A stretch of 64,000 nucleotides of DNA from Sulfitobacter faviae. GTDB lineage: Bacteria; Pseudomonadota; Alphaproteobacteria; Rhodobacterales; Rhodobacteraceae. Below the pieces are notes generated by a model, which was given only the letters and a program-made list of their open reading frames with translations, had not been told where the DNA came from and did no database searches. Below, piece after piece: positions 29,598-39,347 of this stretch; positions within the stretch are counted from its first letter, which is position 1; each line of letters begins with the position of its first letter. The position numbers were made by a program, and so were the translations under genes. Location: assembly GCF_029870955.1 (NCBI RefSeq), contig NZ_PGFQ01000001.1:1488001-1552000 (forward strand). The letters are read 5' to 3'.

Positions 29598-31895
29598 GTG
29601 GCTAAGAAGATCCCAAAGCAGAAGAAGGGTAATGTCGTGACGAGAAAGAACCGTATCACCTCTGAAGAGGCGCTTGCCTTTCACCTCGAACCGACCCCCG
29701 GCAAGTTCGAGATCTCGGCCACCGTGCCGATGACCACGCAGCGCGACCTGAGCCTTGCCTATTCCCCCGGTGTGGCCGTGCCTTGCGAGGCCATCGCCGA
29801 GAGCCCCGAGACAGCCTATGACTACACCAACAAGGGCAATCTGGTCGCCGTGATCTCGAACGGGACGGCGGTGTTGGGGCTTGGCAATCTCGGCGCGCTG
29901 GCCTCCAAACCGGTGATGGAAGGCAAGGCGGTTCTGTTCAAGCGTTTCGCGGATGTGAACTCCATCGACATCGAGCTTGATACCGAGGACACCGAGGCCT
30001 TCATCAACGCCTGCAAGCTGATGGGGCCGACCTTCGGCGGCATCAACCTCGAAGACATCAAGGCGCCCGAGTGTTTCATCATCGAGCAGCGCTTGAAGGA
30101 AGAGATGGACATCCCCGTCTTTCACGATGACCAGCACGGCACGGCGGTGATCTGCGCCGCGGGTCTGATCAACGCGTTGCATCTTTCGGGCAAGAAGATC
30201 GAAGACGTGCGCATCGTGCTCAACGGCGCGGGGGCTGCGGGCATCGCCTGTCTGGAACTGCTCAAGGCGATGGGCGCGAAACACGACAACTGCATCATGT
30301 GCGACACCAAAGGTGTGATCTATCAGGGCCGCACCGAGGGCATGAACCAGTGGAAATCGGCCCATGCCGCCAATACAGAGCTGCGCACGCTCGAAGAGGC
30401 GATGCAGGGCGCGGATGTCTTCCTTGGCGTCTCGGTCAAAGGGGCGGTGACGCCCGCGATGGTGGCCTCCATGGCCGACAACCCGGTGATCTTTGCCATG
30501 GCCAACCCGGACCCGGAGATCACGCCGGAAGAGGCCCATGAGGTCCGCATGGACGCCATCGTCGCCACCGGACGCTCGGATTACCCGAACCAAGTCAACA
30601 ACGTGCTGGGCTTTCCCTATCTTTTCCGTGGCGCGCTCGACATCCACGCGCGGGCCATCAACGACGAGATGAAGATCGCCTGCGCCCATGCGCTGGCGCA
30701 ACTGGCGCGCGAGGACGTGCCGGACGAGGTGGCGCTGGCCTATGGCCGCACGCTGAGCTTTGGTCGCGACTACATCATTCCCACGCCATTCGACCCACGC
30801 CTCATCCACCGCATTCCGCCCGCCGTGGCCAAGGCAGGAATGGACACCGGGGCCGCGCGGCGGCCGATCATCGACATGGACGCCTATGAGGTCGGGCTGA
30901 AATCGCGGATGGACCCGACGGCGAGCATCTTGCGCGGCATCAACGCCCGCGCCCGGGCCAATCAGGCCCGGATGATCTTTGCCGAGGGGGACGATCCCAA
31001 GGTGCTGCGCGCGGCGGTCATGTACCAGCGCGCGGGCTTGGGCAAGGCGCTGGTCGTGGGCCGCGAGGACGACGTGCGCGCCAAGCTCGAAGAAGCGGGC
31101 ATGGCCGACGCGGTGCGTGAGTTGGAGGTGGTGAACGCCGCCAACACCCAGCATCTGGCGACCTACAAAGACTTTCTTTATGGCCGGTTGCAGCGCAAAG
31201 GTTTCGATCGCAAGGACATCCACCGCCTCGCCTCGCGCGACCGCCATGTCTTTGCGGCGTTGATGCTGGCGCATGGTCATGGCGACGGTTTGGTGACCGG
31301 GGCCACCCGCAAGTCCGCACATGTCTTGGAGCGGCTCAACCACGTCTTCGATGCCAATGCCGAGGCCGGGGCCGCGGGCATCACGGCCCTGCTGCACAAG
31401 GGGCGCATCGTCTTTATCGCCGATACCTTGGTGCATGAATGGCCCGATGAGAACGATCTGGCCAATATCGCCGAAAGCGGCGCGCGCGTGGCGCGGCATC
31501 TGGGGCTGGAGCCTCGGGTCGCCTTCGTCAGCTTCTCGACCTTCGGCTACCCTGTCTCGGAGCGCGCCGAAAAGATGCACCTCGCGCCCGAGGTGTTGGA
31601 CCAGCGCGGGGTGGATTTCGAATATGAGGGTGAGATGACCGTCGACGTGGCGCTGAACGCGGCCAGTCAGGCGAATTACCCGTTCTCGCGGCTGACGGGG
31701 CCTGCGAACATCCTCGTGGTGCCGGCGCGGCACTCGGCCAGCATCTCGGTCAAGCTGATGCAGGAGATGGCGGGGGCGACGGTGATCGGGCCGATCCTTA
31801 CGGGCTTCGATAAGTCGATCCAGATCTGCTCTTCCACCTCGACGGCGAATGACATCCTTAACATGGCCATTCTCGCGGCCTGTAAGGTGGGCTGA
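29598..31895 (+). CDS. maeB: NADP-dependent malic enzyme with phosphotransacetylase-like C-terminal domain
   Basis: Oxidative decarboxylation of malate to pyruvate with NADPH production. 765 residues in two parts. The malic-enzyme part (residues ~20-430) has LAYSPGVAVPCEAI, PVFHDDQHGTAV with the metal-binding acids, and NGAGAAGIACLELL for NADP. The C-terminal part (~430-765) resembles phosphate acetyltransferase (DGLVTGATRKSAHVL); in this family it is regulatory, responding to acetyl-CoA. The start may be GTG 29598, or a nearby downstream GTG, because the N-terminus is variable. It ends in TGATG, shared with the next gene. Confidence 0.94.
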   Translation: MAKKIPKQKKGNVVTRKNRITSEEALAFHLEPTPGKFEISATVPMTTQRDLSLAYSPGVAVPCEAIAESPETAYDYTNKGNLVAVISNGTAVLGLGNLGALASKPVMEGKAVLFKRFADVNSIDIELDTEDTEAFINACKLMGPTFGGINLEDIKAPECFIIEQRLKEEMDIPVFHDDQHGTAVICAAGLINALHLSGKKIEDVRIVLNGAGAAGIACLELLKAMGAKHDNCIMCDTKGVIYQGRTEGMNQWKSAHAANTELRTLEEAMQGADVFLGVSVKGAVTPAMVASMADNPVIFAMANPDPEITPEEAHEVRMDAIVATGRSDYPNQVNNVLGFPYLFRGALDIHARAINDEMKIACAHALAQLAREDVPDEVALAYGRTLSFGRDYIIPTPFDPRLIHRIPPAVAKAGMDTGAARRPIIDMDAYEVGLKSRMDPTASILRGINARARANQARMIFAEGDDPKVLRAAVMYQRAGLGKALVVGREDDVRAKLEEAGMADAVRELEVVNAANTQHLATYKDFLYGRLQRKGFDRKDIHRLASRDRHVFAALMLAHGHGDGLVTGATRKSAHVLERLNHVFDANAEAGAAGITALLHKGRIVFIADTLVHEWPDENDLANIAESGARVARHLGLEPRVAFVSFSTFGYPVSERAEKMHLAPEVLDQRGVDFEYEGEMTVDVALNAASQANYPFSRLTGPANILVVPARHSASISVKLMQEMAGATVIGPILTGFDKSIQICSSTSTANDILNMAILAACKVG

Positions 31896-32769
31896 TGATC
31901 TGGAATCTCGGCTCTATCAACGCGGATAACTTCTATCTGCTGCCCCATCTGCCGGGACCGGGAGAGACCATTTCAGCCCGGAATTTCCGGCAGGGGCTGG
32001 GCGGCAAGGGGGCCAATATGTCGGTCGCCGCCGCCCGGGCCGGGACGCGGGTGATGCATGTCGGCGCATTGGGCGCCGATGGCGGTTGGGCGCTGGAACG
32101 GCTTTTGGAATACGGGGTCGAAACGGCGCATATCACCTTGATGGAGGGCGTGACCGGTCACGCCAACATCGCCGTCGATCTGGAGGGGGAGAACAATATC
32201 GTCATCTTCCCCGGCACCAATCACGAGATCACCGACGAGATGATCGGTGCCGCGCTGAGCGAGGCTTCCTCGGGCGATTGGCTTTTGATGCAGAACGAAA
32301 CCAACGGGCAGCGGTTCGCGGCGCGAACGGCGAAAACTCTGGGCCTGCGACTGGCCTATGCCGCCGCCCCTTTCGATGCGGATGCGGTGACGGCGATCCT
32401 CGAACAGATCGACCTATTGGTGCTGAACGAGGTCGAAGCGGCGCAGTTGCGGGCCGCGACGGGGGGCGAGTTGCGGCAACTGCCGATCGACGACATCGTG
32501 GTGACGCTGGGGGCGGGGGCTGTGAATGGGTCTCTAACAAGGCACATCTGGTCGAAAGCTTCCCCGCCTATCAGGTCGAGGCGGTGGATACGACCGGCGC
32601 GGGCGATACTTTTACCGGCTATCTGCTGGCCGGGTTGGACCGGGGGATGACCATGCCGCAGGCGATTGATCTGGCCATGCGCGCGGGGGCCTTGATGGTC
32701 ACGCGTCATGGCACGGCAGATGTGATCCCCGATCTGAAAGAGATCCGGGATCACGATTTTCGCAGTTAA
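31895..32769 (+). CDS. PfkB/ribokinase-family sugar kinase (one frame break)
   Basis: Phosphorylates a sugar or nucleoside; ribose is plausible but not proven. The N-terminal half has FRQGLGGKGANMSVAAARAG, the family GGKxxN signature. The C-terminal anion-hole motif DTTGAGDTFTG, which contains the catalytic Asp, is in another frame. One G is missing from the run 32515-32519; restoring it gives about 291 residues. The ATG overlaps the maeB stop by one base, an unusual but tight coupling. A transporter for the sugar is not visible nearby. Confidence 0.88.
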
Positions 32770-32784
32770 TCTACCGGGGCGCGG

Positions 32785-33450
32785 TTACTTCACGAAGGGG
32801 GCCGCGCTGCCCCAAAGCTGTTCCACGCGGGCGTCACGGCCACAGCCCTTGCGGTAGCGTTTGTAGGCGACCGATTTTTTCACAGCCACGCCGACACTGC
32901 TGAACGCCAGCCGGTCGCTGCTTTTGTAGTAGTCCTGATGATAATCATCAGCCGGGTAAAAGGGCGCATCGCCAAGGATCGGCGTCACGACCTCGGTGCC
33001 GAGGGCGGCCTGCGCTTCGGCCTTGGCAGCCTCTGCCGCGCTTTTCTGGGCGGGGCTGCCCGCGAAGATCGCCGTGCGGTAGCTTTCCCCCCGGTCACAG
33101 AATTGCCCGCCCGCATCTGTGGGGTCAATCGAGCGGAAGAAGAGATCAAGCAGTGTCTTGCGGGTGACGACATCCGGGTCGAATTGGATCTGCACCGCTT
33201 CGTAATGGCCGGTGTTGCCGCCGGTGACTTCTTTGTAGGTCGGGTTCTTGGTGCGGCCCCCGGCAAAGCCCGAGATGGCCTCTTTCACGCCTTTGACGGA
33301 TTCAAAATCGGCTTCGACGCACCAGAAGCAGCCGCCCGCCACGGTCAGCACCTCGGTCTCCGCCGCTGCCGCAGGTCGGTTCTGCGCGGCGAGGCCCAGA
33401 GTGATCGCAAGGGTCAGAATGGCGGGTTTGAACATTGATTTTTGGAACAT
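32785..33450 (-). CDS. msrA: Peptide methionine sulfoxide reductase MsrA, exported form
   Basis: Reduces methionine-S-sulfoxide in oxidised proteins. 221 residues. An N-terminal signal peptide (hydrophobic ILTLAITLGLA, then AAAAE) points to the periplasm, which differs from the usual cytoplasmic enzyme. The catalytic motif is GGCFWCVEADFE. A later CGRD segment near the C-terminus may supply the resolving Cys. The ribosome-binding sequence AGGAGG lies just upstream of ATG 33450. Convergent with the kinase gene, 15 bases apart. Confidence 0.94.
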   Translation of the reverse strand: MFQKSMFKPAILTLAITLGLAAQNRPAAAAETEVLTVAGGCFWCVEADFESVKGVKEAISGFAGGRTKNPTYKEVTGGNTGHYEAVQIQFDPDVVTRKTLLDLFFRSIDPTDAGGQFCDRGESYRTAIFAGSPAQKSAAEAAKAEAQAALGTEVVTPILGDAPFYPADDYHQDYYKSSDRLAFSSVGVAVKKSVAYKRYRKGCGRDARVEQLWGSAAPFVK

Positions 33451-33605
33451 ATCGGTCCTCCTCAGGCCTAGGGTTGCCGCTGGGACGGAGATAGCGCAAG
33501 GCCGGGGCGGGGAAAGTCACGCTCTGGTGAAGGCAATTTACCACTTGGCGCGCGGGCGCGTTCTTTCTAGCGTTCCGGGTTCAACGGCAATGGGAGAAGC
33601 CTTTC

Positions 33606-34304
33606 ATGCGTATTGCGATGTGGTCGGGGCCGCGCAACCTCAGCACTGCGATGATGTATAGTTTCGGAGCGCGCGCGGATTTCACCGCGATGGATGAGCC
33701 GTTCTACGCGGCTTATCTCAAGGCGACGGGGCTGGATCATCCAATGCGCGACGCGGTACTGGCGGCGCAGGAGCAAGACCCCGCGCGGGTGCCTCTTGGC
33801 TTTGTCCAAAACGGCACCCGGCATCTCTATATGAAACATATGGCGCAGCATATGATCGACGGGTTCCCGCTTGACTGGGCCGAGGACTGCGTGAACATCC
33901 ACCTGATCCGCCATCCGGCACGGGTGATCGCAAGCTATGCGGAGAAGCGCGAAGCACCCCGTTTGGCGGATATCGGGTTTGACCGGCAACTCATGCTCTT
34001 CGAGCGGTTGGGCGGACTTGTCATCGACAGCGGCGATATCCGCGCGGACCCGGAGGGGATGCTGCGCAGGCTTTGCGCCGCCATCGACTTGCCCTTTGAT
34101 CCTGCGATGCTGCATTGGCCCGCCGGGCCGCGGGCGGAGGATGGCGTTTGGGCGCCGCATTGGTATGGGGCGATCCATCGCAGCACCGGTTTCGCGGGGC
34201 CGGAGGGGGAACTGCCCGAGCTTAAAGGAGCAGAGGCGGAAGTTCTGGAGGCCGCCATGCCCTACTATGAGCGGCTGTTTGCGGAACGTCTAAAAAATTC
34301 CTGA
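33606..34304 (+). CDS. P-loop sulfotransferase-like protein
   Basis: 232 residues. The N-terminal MWSGPRNLSTAMMYSF resembles the 5'-phosphosulfate-binding loop of sulfotransferases, and LIRHPARVIASYAEKRE the 3'-phosphate-binding motif. Related proteins are often labelled as aminotransferase-like because the domain is fused to branched-chain aminotransferase in some genomes; here it stands alone. Substrate unknown. A hairpin (34308-34326) directly follows. Confidence 0.78.
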   Translation: MRIAMWSGPRNLSTAMMYSFGARADFTAMDEPFYAAYLKATGLDHPMRDAVLAAQEQDPARVPLGFVQNGTRHLYMKHMAQHMIDGFPLDWAEDCVNIHLIRHPARVIASYAEKREAPRLADIGFDRQLMLFERLGGLVIDSGDIRADPEGMLRRLCAAIDLPFDPAMLHWPAGPRAEDGVWAPHWYGAIHRSTGFAGPEGELPELKGAEAEVLEAAMPYYERLFAERLKNS

Positions 34305-34307
34305 AGA

Positions 34308-34326
34308 CCGCGAAACTATTTCGCGG
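34308..34326. terminator. Hairpin after the sulfotransferase-like gene
   Basis: Perfect 8-base arms CCGCGAAA (34308-34315) and TTTCGCGG (34319-34326) with loop CTA. There is no T-run after it, so it may be a Rho-assisted or processing structure. Confidence 0.45.
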
Positions 34327-34370
34327 GGCGGTCGTGACTACGGTGCTATTTCAAACGGAGGGAAAACCAG

Positions 34371-34784
34371 ATGAAAAAATTTGCAAGCACCGCAATCGCC
34401 CTGTCCATGATCGCCGGTGGCGCATGGGCGGATGCCCATGCCATGGCCATGGTCGAAGCCTCGGGTCAGGATGTATCGAATGGCGTCGTCACTGCCGACA
34501 AGGTGATGGCGGGCGAGAATGGCTGGCTGGTTGTGCACCGCACCGACGCCGACATGAAGCCCGGCCCCGTGGTCGGCTACGCCCCGCTGCGCGCGGGCGA
34601 GAACATGGATGTCGTCGCGATCCTGCAAGAGGACGTGGCTTCGGGCGACATGCTGATGTTGATGGTTCATTCCGAAGATGGTGGCATGAAAACCGGGGTG
34701 TTCGAATATACGTTGGGCGCCAAGGAAGACGGGCCGATCAAACCGAATGGGGAGCTGGTGATGACGGTTGTCACTGCCGATTGA
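34371..34784 (+). CDS. Exported hypothetical protein
   Basis: 137 residues. The N-terminus MKKFASTAIALSMIAGGAWADA is a clear Sec signal peptide split here at residue ~20, so the mature protein is periplasmic. The mature part has no cysteine. It alternates acidic and hydrophobic strands (ENGWLVVHRTDADMKPGPVV, VVAILQEDVASGDMLMLMVH), suggesting a small beta-rich fold. I do not recognise a function. It is preceded by GGAGGG, has its own terminator, and so looks like a single-gene unit. Confidence 0.8.
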   Translation: MKKFASTAIALSMIAGGAWADAHAMAMVEASGQDVSNGVVTADKVMAGENGWLVVHRTDADMKPGPVVGYAPLRAGENMDVVAILQEDVASGDMLMLMVHSEDGGMKTGVFEYTLGAKEDGPIKPNGELVMTVVTAD

Positions 34785-34803
34785 CCCGGTAGGTGGCTCA
34801 GAG

Positions 34804-34834
34804 AAAGGCCCGGGCGGTAGCGTCCGGGCCTTTT
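34804..34834 (+). terminator. Intrinsic terminator after the exported hypothetical gene
   Basis: Arms AAAGGCCCGG (34804-34813) and CCGGGCCTTT (34824-34833), perfect over ten bases, ending in a TTTT tract. It lies 20 bases after the stop codon. Confidence 0.8.
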
Positions 34835-34842
34835 GCGTTTCT

Positions 34843-34906
34843 GTTTGGGGCTGGCCGCCGGGGGCGCTGCCCCCGGACCCCCGTGGTATTTAAGAAAGGA
34901 TGAAGG
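34843..34906. repeat. Dispersed intergenic palindromic repeat of roseobacters
   Basis: Contains a perfect hairpin CCGGGGGC-GCT-GCCCCCGG (34858-34876) followed by ACCCCCGTGGTATTTAAG. From memory, this type of sequence, a GC palindrome and then a CCCCCG-GGTATTT tail, recurs between genes in many Rhodobacteraceae genomes. There is only this copy in the window, so the repeat status rests on recall and not on the data here. Confidence 0.55.
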
Positions 34907-34925
34907 GGGATTGGGGTCCCGTGCT

Positions 34926-36152
34926 TCAGCCTTTGCTGCGTTTGTCGCGGGCGGCGAGGAGTTTGAGGCGCAGGGCGTTCAGTTGGATGAAGCCTGCGGC
35001 GTCTTTCTGGTCGTAGGCGCCGGCGTCGTCCTCGAAGGTCACATGGGCCTCGGAATAGAGGCTGTGATCGGACCAGCGGCCGACGGTGCGGACATGGCCT
35101 TTGTAGAGCTTCAGGCGCACGGTGCCGGTGACATGGGTTTGGCTCGCGTCGATGGCGGCTTGCAGCATGGTCCGTTCGGGGCTGTACCAGAAGCCGTTGT
35201 AGATAAGCTCGGCGTATTTCGGCATCAGCTCGTCCTTGAGGTGCATGGCGCCGCGGTCGAGGGTGATGGATTCGATACCGCGGTGGGCCTCAAGCAGCAG
35301 GGTGCCGCCGGGGGTCTCATAGATGCCGCGGGATTTCATGCCGACGAAACGGCCTTCGACCAGATCGAGGCGGCCACAGCCGTGTTTGCCGCCAAGTTCG
35401 TTCAGTTTGGTGAGGATCGTGGCGGGGGACATGGCTTCGCCGTTGATGCTGACCGCATCGCCGCGCTCGAAGCCGATTTCGACGTATTCGGGCGTGTCGG
35501 GGGCATCCTCTGGGTTCACGGTGCGCTGGTAGACGTAGTCGGGCGCGTCGACCGCCGGATCTTCGAGCACTTTGCCTTCGGAAGAGGTGTGCAGCAGGTT
35601 GGCATCGACCGAGAAGGGCGCTTCGCCGCGCTTGTCTTTGGCGATTGGGATCTGGTTCTGCTCGGCGAAGGCCAGAAGTTTGGTGCGGCTCGACAGGTCC
35701 CATTCGCGCCAGGGGGCGATGACCTTGATGTCGGGGTTCAGCGCATAGGCGGCGAGTTCAAACCGGACCTGATCGTTGCCCTTGCCGGTGGCGCCGTGGG
35801 CGACGGCATCGGCGCCGGTTTCTTCGGCGATCTCGACCAGACGCTTGGAGATCAGCGGGCGGGCGATGGAGGTGCCCAGAAGGTAGAGACCTTCATAGAC
35901 CGCATTGGCGCGGAACATTGGGAAGACGAAGTCGCGGACGAATTCCTCGCGCACGTCTTCGATGTAGATGTTCTCAGGCGCGATGCCCATCATCTCGGCC
36001 TTTTTGCGGGCCGGTTCCAGCTCTTCGCCTTGGCCGAGATCGGCGGTGAAGGTCACCACCTCGCAGCCATATTCGGTTTGCAGCCATTTCAGGATGATCG
36101 AGGTATCGAGGCCGCCGGAATAGGCAAGCACGACTTTCTTGGGCGCGGACAT
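34926..36152 (-). CDS. argG: Argininosuccinate synthase
   Basis: Joins citrulline and aspartate with ATP in arginine synthesis. 408 residues. The ATP pyrophosphatase loop is [13 protein letters not shown] at the N-terminus. Other family blocks are [18 protein letters not shown] and [21 protein letters not shown] 36152 is chosen because it places AYSGGLDTS about ten residues in, as in homologues. It is divergent from ilvA across 124 bases, which presumably contain both promoters; no attenuator is obvious. Confidence 0.97.
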   Translation of the reverse strand: MSAPKKVVLAYSGGLDTSIILKWLQTEYGCEVVTFTADLGQGEELEPARKKAEMMGIAPENIYIEDVREEFVRDFVFPMFRANAVYEGLYLLGTSIARPLISKRLVEIAEETGADAVAHGATGKGNDQVRFELAAYALNPDIKVIAPWREWDLSSRTKLLAFAEQNQIPIAKDKRGEAPFSVDANLLHTSSEGKVLEDPAVDAPDYVYQRTVNPEDAPDTPEYVEIGFERGDAVSINGEAMSPATILTKLNELGGKHGCGRLDLVEGRFVGMKSRGIYETPGGTLLLEAHRGIESITLDRGAMHLKDELMPKYAELIYNGFWYSPERTMLQAAIDASQTHVTGTVRLKLYKGHVRTVGRWSDHSLYSEAHVTFEDDAGAYDQKDAAGFIQLNALRLKLLAARDKRSKG

Positions 36153-36276
36153 GACGGGTTTCCTTTCAAGTTCGCCCTGCGAGGTAGCGGTTTTCGCGGG
36201 CGCGGGCAAGATTGAAGCCCGCGTTGACCTATGCTGGCTGCGCGCCTATCGACGAATGGCAGCAAGGAGAGCACAG

Positions 36277-37507
36277 ATGGCGGATGAATTTGCACGAAAA
36301 GCACAGGCGGCGGCAGAAGCGCTGCGGGCATTGTTCCCGGCGACACCGCTTTTGCGCAATGAGCATCTGTCGGAGCGGTTTGGCGCGGATATCTGGTTGA
36401 AGCGCGAGGATCTGAGCCCGGTGCGCTCCTACAAGCTGCGCGGGGCCTTCAATGCGATGCGTAAGGTGATCCCGGGGCAGGGGTTTTCGTCTGTGCCTCT
36501 GCCGGGAACCATGCGCAGGGGGTGGCTTTTGCCTGTAGTCATTTCGGGGTGCGCGGCGTGATCTTCATGCCGGTGACGACGCCGCAGCAGAAGGTGCAGA
36601 AGACCCGCATGTTCGGCGGTGAGAATGTCGAGATCCGGTTGGTGGGGGATTATTTTGACGCCACGCTGGCCGCAGCGCAGGATTTCTGTCGGGAGGAGGG
36701 GGCGCATTTTCTGTCGCCTTTCGATGATGACGATGTGATCGAGGGGCAGGCGTCGGTCGCGGTGGAGATTGCCGCGCAGTTGGGCCGGGTGCCGGACCGG
36801 GTGATCTTGCCGGTGGGCGGCGGCGGGCTGTCTTCGGGGGTAGTAAGTTATTTTGGTGAGGCTTGCGATTATACATTCGTCGAACCCGCCGGTGCGCCGA
36901 GCCTTGCGCGGGCGTTGGAAGCCGGGGCGCCGGTTGATGTCTCTCCGATCGATAACTTTGTCGATGGTGCTGCGGTGGCCAAGATCGGTGCGCGGACTTT
37001 CGAGCGTTTGCGCGGGGTGAACCCGGCGGATGTGGTGCATCTGCCTGAGGACCGGATCTGCGTGACGATCAATGAGATGTTGAATGTCGAAGGCATCGTG
37101 TTGGAACCGGCAGGCGCGCTATCGATCGATGCGCTGGGCGAGGTGGCCGATCAGATCGCGGGCAAGACGGTGGTTTGCGTGGCCTCGGGGGTAATTTCGA
37201 TTTCGAGCGTTTGCCGGAGGTCAAAGAGCGGGCGCAGCGCTATTCGGGTGTGAAGAAATATTTCATCCTGCGCATGCCGCAGCGGCCCGGGGCGTTGAAG
37301 GAATTCCTGATGCTGCTGGGGCCGGAGGATGACATCTGCCGTTTCGAGTATTTGAAAAAATCGGCGCGGAACTTTGGTTCGGTCCTGATCGGGATCGAGA
37401 CGCGGCGGCCGGAGAATTTCAAACCGTTTCTTGAGCAATTGGGGCAATCCGGCTTTACCTATACGGATATCACCAACGACGAAACCTTGGCGCAGTTCGT
37501 TCTGTAG
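36277..37507 (+). CDS. ilvA: Threonine ammonia-lyase (two frame breaks)
   Basis: Deaminates threonine to 2-oxobutyrate, the first step to isoleucine. PLP-enzyme blocks: REDLSPVRSYKLRGAFNAM with the Schiff-base Lys, then SAGNHAQGVAFAC, then VGGGGLSSGVVSYF for the PLP phosphate. The C-terminal regulatory part has RYFILRMPQRPGALKEF-like sequence, a single ACT-like domain. Two frame breaks: T run 36484-36487 (needs five T) and G run 37187-37191 (needs six G). Restored length about 410 residues, the short single-domain form. AAGGAGA precedes ATG 36277. Confidence 0.92.
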
Positions 37508-37585
37508 CAGCGGAAGGCCGGAGGGATTCACCTTCTGGTAAGGATTGGCGGGTTAACTCGACAGGGTCTGTCAGGATCGTGTCGC

Positions 37586-38837
37586 ATGAAATTGGATATC
37601 CCCAGCCTTTCCGAAGCAGTGGCGACGCCTGCTGTGGCGCCTTTGGTTTTGGTGGTCGAGGGGGATGAGACCCGGCGGGCCTGTCTTTCGACGGCGTTGA
37701 AGGGATGGGGATATGAGGTGGTTTCTGCCGCCTCGGAAGCCGAGGCGCCGGCCCTTTGCACGCAGCGGGGGCCTGATATCGTGCTTTGCAGTGGGGCGAT
37801 ATCGGGGCTCGATTTTTGTCGGGCTTTCCGGGAGCTCTCGGAAGCGCGCAGTTATCTCATTCTGTTGGTCGATAGTCAGGAGGGGGTGGTGGACTGCGCT
37901 CTTGATGCGGGGGCTGATGATGTTTTGATACGGCCCGCCGGTCTGCCGGAGCTACGCGCGCGTCTTATGGCGGGGGCGCGTTTTCTGGCCATGCAGCGGG
38001 AGTTGACGCAGAAAAACCAGCTGATCACCGAGACTTTGGATATTCTGCGGCAGGTGCATGCGCGGATCGACAAGGATTTGGTCGAGGCGAAGAAATTTCA
38101 GCAATCGCTGCTTCGCGAGCGTTATCGTGCCATGGAGGGGGGCAATCTGTCGATGATGCTGCGCTCTGCCGGGCATGTTGGCGGGGATTTGGTCGGGTAT
38201 TTCCCGGTGCGGCCGGGGGTCGTTGGGCTGTTTGGCTTGGATGTGTCTGGGCATGGGATCAGTTCGGCCCTGATGACGGCGCGGCTGGCGGGGTATCTGT
38301 CGGCGGCCACGCCGGATCAGAACCTTGCCCTCACGCTTTCGCCCGGGGGACCTACGCGGCGCGTCCACCGGGTGAAGTGGTTGCGGAACTGAACGATCTT
38401 GTTCTTCATGAGATGGAGACGGAGCATTATTTCACCCTGATGCTGGCCATTGCGGATCTCACGACTGGGGAGGTCACTGTCGCGCAGGCGGGGCATCCGC
38501 ATCCGGCCTTGCTGCGCTCGGATGGGCGGGTCGAACAATCGGGCACCGGGGGTTTCCTGTCGGGCTGCTTTCTGGGGTGGGGTTCGAGGACTATAAACTT
38601 CAGATGGCGCCGGGGGATCGTTTGTTGATCCTATCTGATGGGGTGACGGAATGCCCCGATCCGGAGGGGGAGATGTTGGGCGAAGAGGGTTTGGCCCGCA
38701 TGTTGGGCGAATTGCGCCGGTTCAGCGGCCCGGCGCTGCTGAGTGCGCTGGTTTGGAAGTTGTCGGAATTCGCTGATAGCCGCGATTTCCCCGATGATGT
38801 CTCGGGGATATTGCTTGAGTATCACGGCAACGCCTAG
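37586..38837 (+). CDS. Receiver-PP2C (SpoIIE-type) phosphatase with degenerate receiver (two frame breaks)
   Basis: About 417 residues after repair. Residues ~20-140 resemble a response-regulator receiver but lack its key residues: the phospho-acceptor Asp is replaced by Ser (PDIVLCSGAISGLDF), the first acidic pair reads EG, and the conserved Lys is Arg (DVLIRPAGLPEL). A coiled linker follows. The PP2C domain keeps its metal-binding acids: GGDLVGYF, LDVSGHGISSALM, LILSDGVTECPD, DDVSGILLEY. It probably dephosphorylates an anti-sigma-antagonist. Frame breaks at G runs 38345-38349 and 38548-38552, each one G short. No anti-sigma partner lies nearby. Confidence 0.83.
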
Positions 38838-39271
38838 CCTAGGTGGCGTTGCAGAAACAAACGGTCACCTTCATTGGTGAGGGTTGCCAGCGCTTCGCTG
38901 GCCGATAGCACCAGCGTGGCGTGATGCGGCTCTGTCGGGGCGGCGATCTGGCGCACGGGATGGGCGACATAGACGTGGCAGATCTTCTGCGCCCAGAGGT
39001 CGTAGTCCTTCATATAGGTAAAGCGGCGGAAGGCTCCCAATCGGCGCGGGCGGGCGATGCGCCAGCCGGTTTCTTCCAGCACCTCGCGGTGCAGCGCTTG
39101 AAGCGGGGATTCCCCCGCCTCGATACCGCCGCCGGGCAATTGCACCTCGGTCTCCTCCGCCATTTCCAGCGTCATTAGAAAACGTCGTTGCAGCGGCAGA
39201 ATGGCATAGACGCCGGGGCGTGGCGTGTAGCGTTGGCCGGGTTGCGGTGTCTCACCTGTACGTCGGATCAT
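38834..39271 (-). CDS. Nudix hydrolase
   Basis: 145 residues with a perfect Nudix box, from GGGIEAGESPLQALHREV to LEETGW, matching G-X5-E-X7-R-E-U-X-E-E-X-G-U. The family hydrolyses nucleoside diphosphates linked to another group. The substrate is unknown. The C-terminus overlaps the phosphatase end by four bases in convergent orientation. Divergent from hslO. Confidence 0.9.
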   Translation of the reverse strand: MIRRTGETPQPGQRYTPRPGVYAILPLQRRFLMTLEMAEETEVQLPGGGIEAGESPLQALHREVLEETGWRIARPRRLGAFRRFTYMKDYDLWAQKICHVYVAHPVRQIAAPTEPHHATLVLSASEALATLTNEGDRLFLQRHLG

Positions 39272-39347
39272 ATGCTGCCCCTTTTTCCATGGGTTGCTGC
39301 GCCTATATAGACGCGGTATGCCAAGCGGCCCCCGATAAGGAAACCCG

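Noticed and set aside
29421..31733. 770-codon minus-strand reading frame opposite maeB
   Set aside because: Shadow of maeB in a GC-rich genome. Its translation is His-, Arg- and Gly-rich with no recognisable domain, whereas maeB is a clear match.
34833..36215. 460-codon plus-strand reading frame opposite argG
   Set aside because: Shadow of argG, low complexity, and it runs through the terminator and repeat region.
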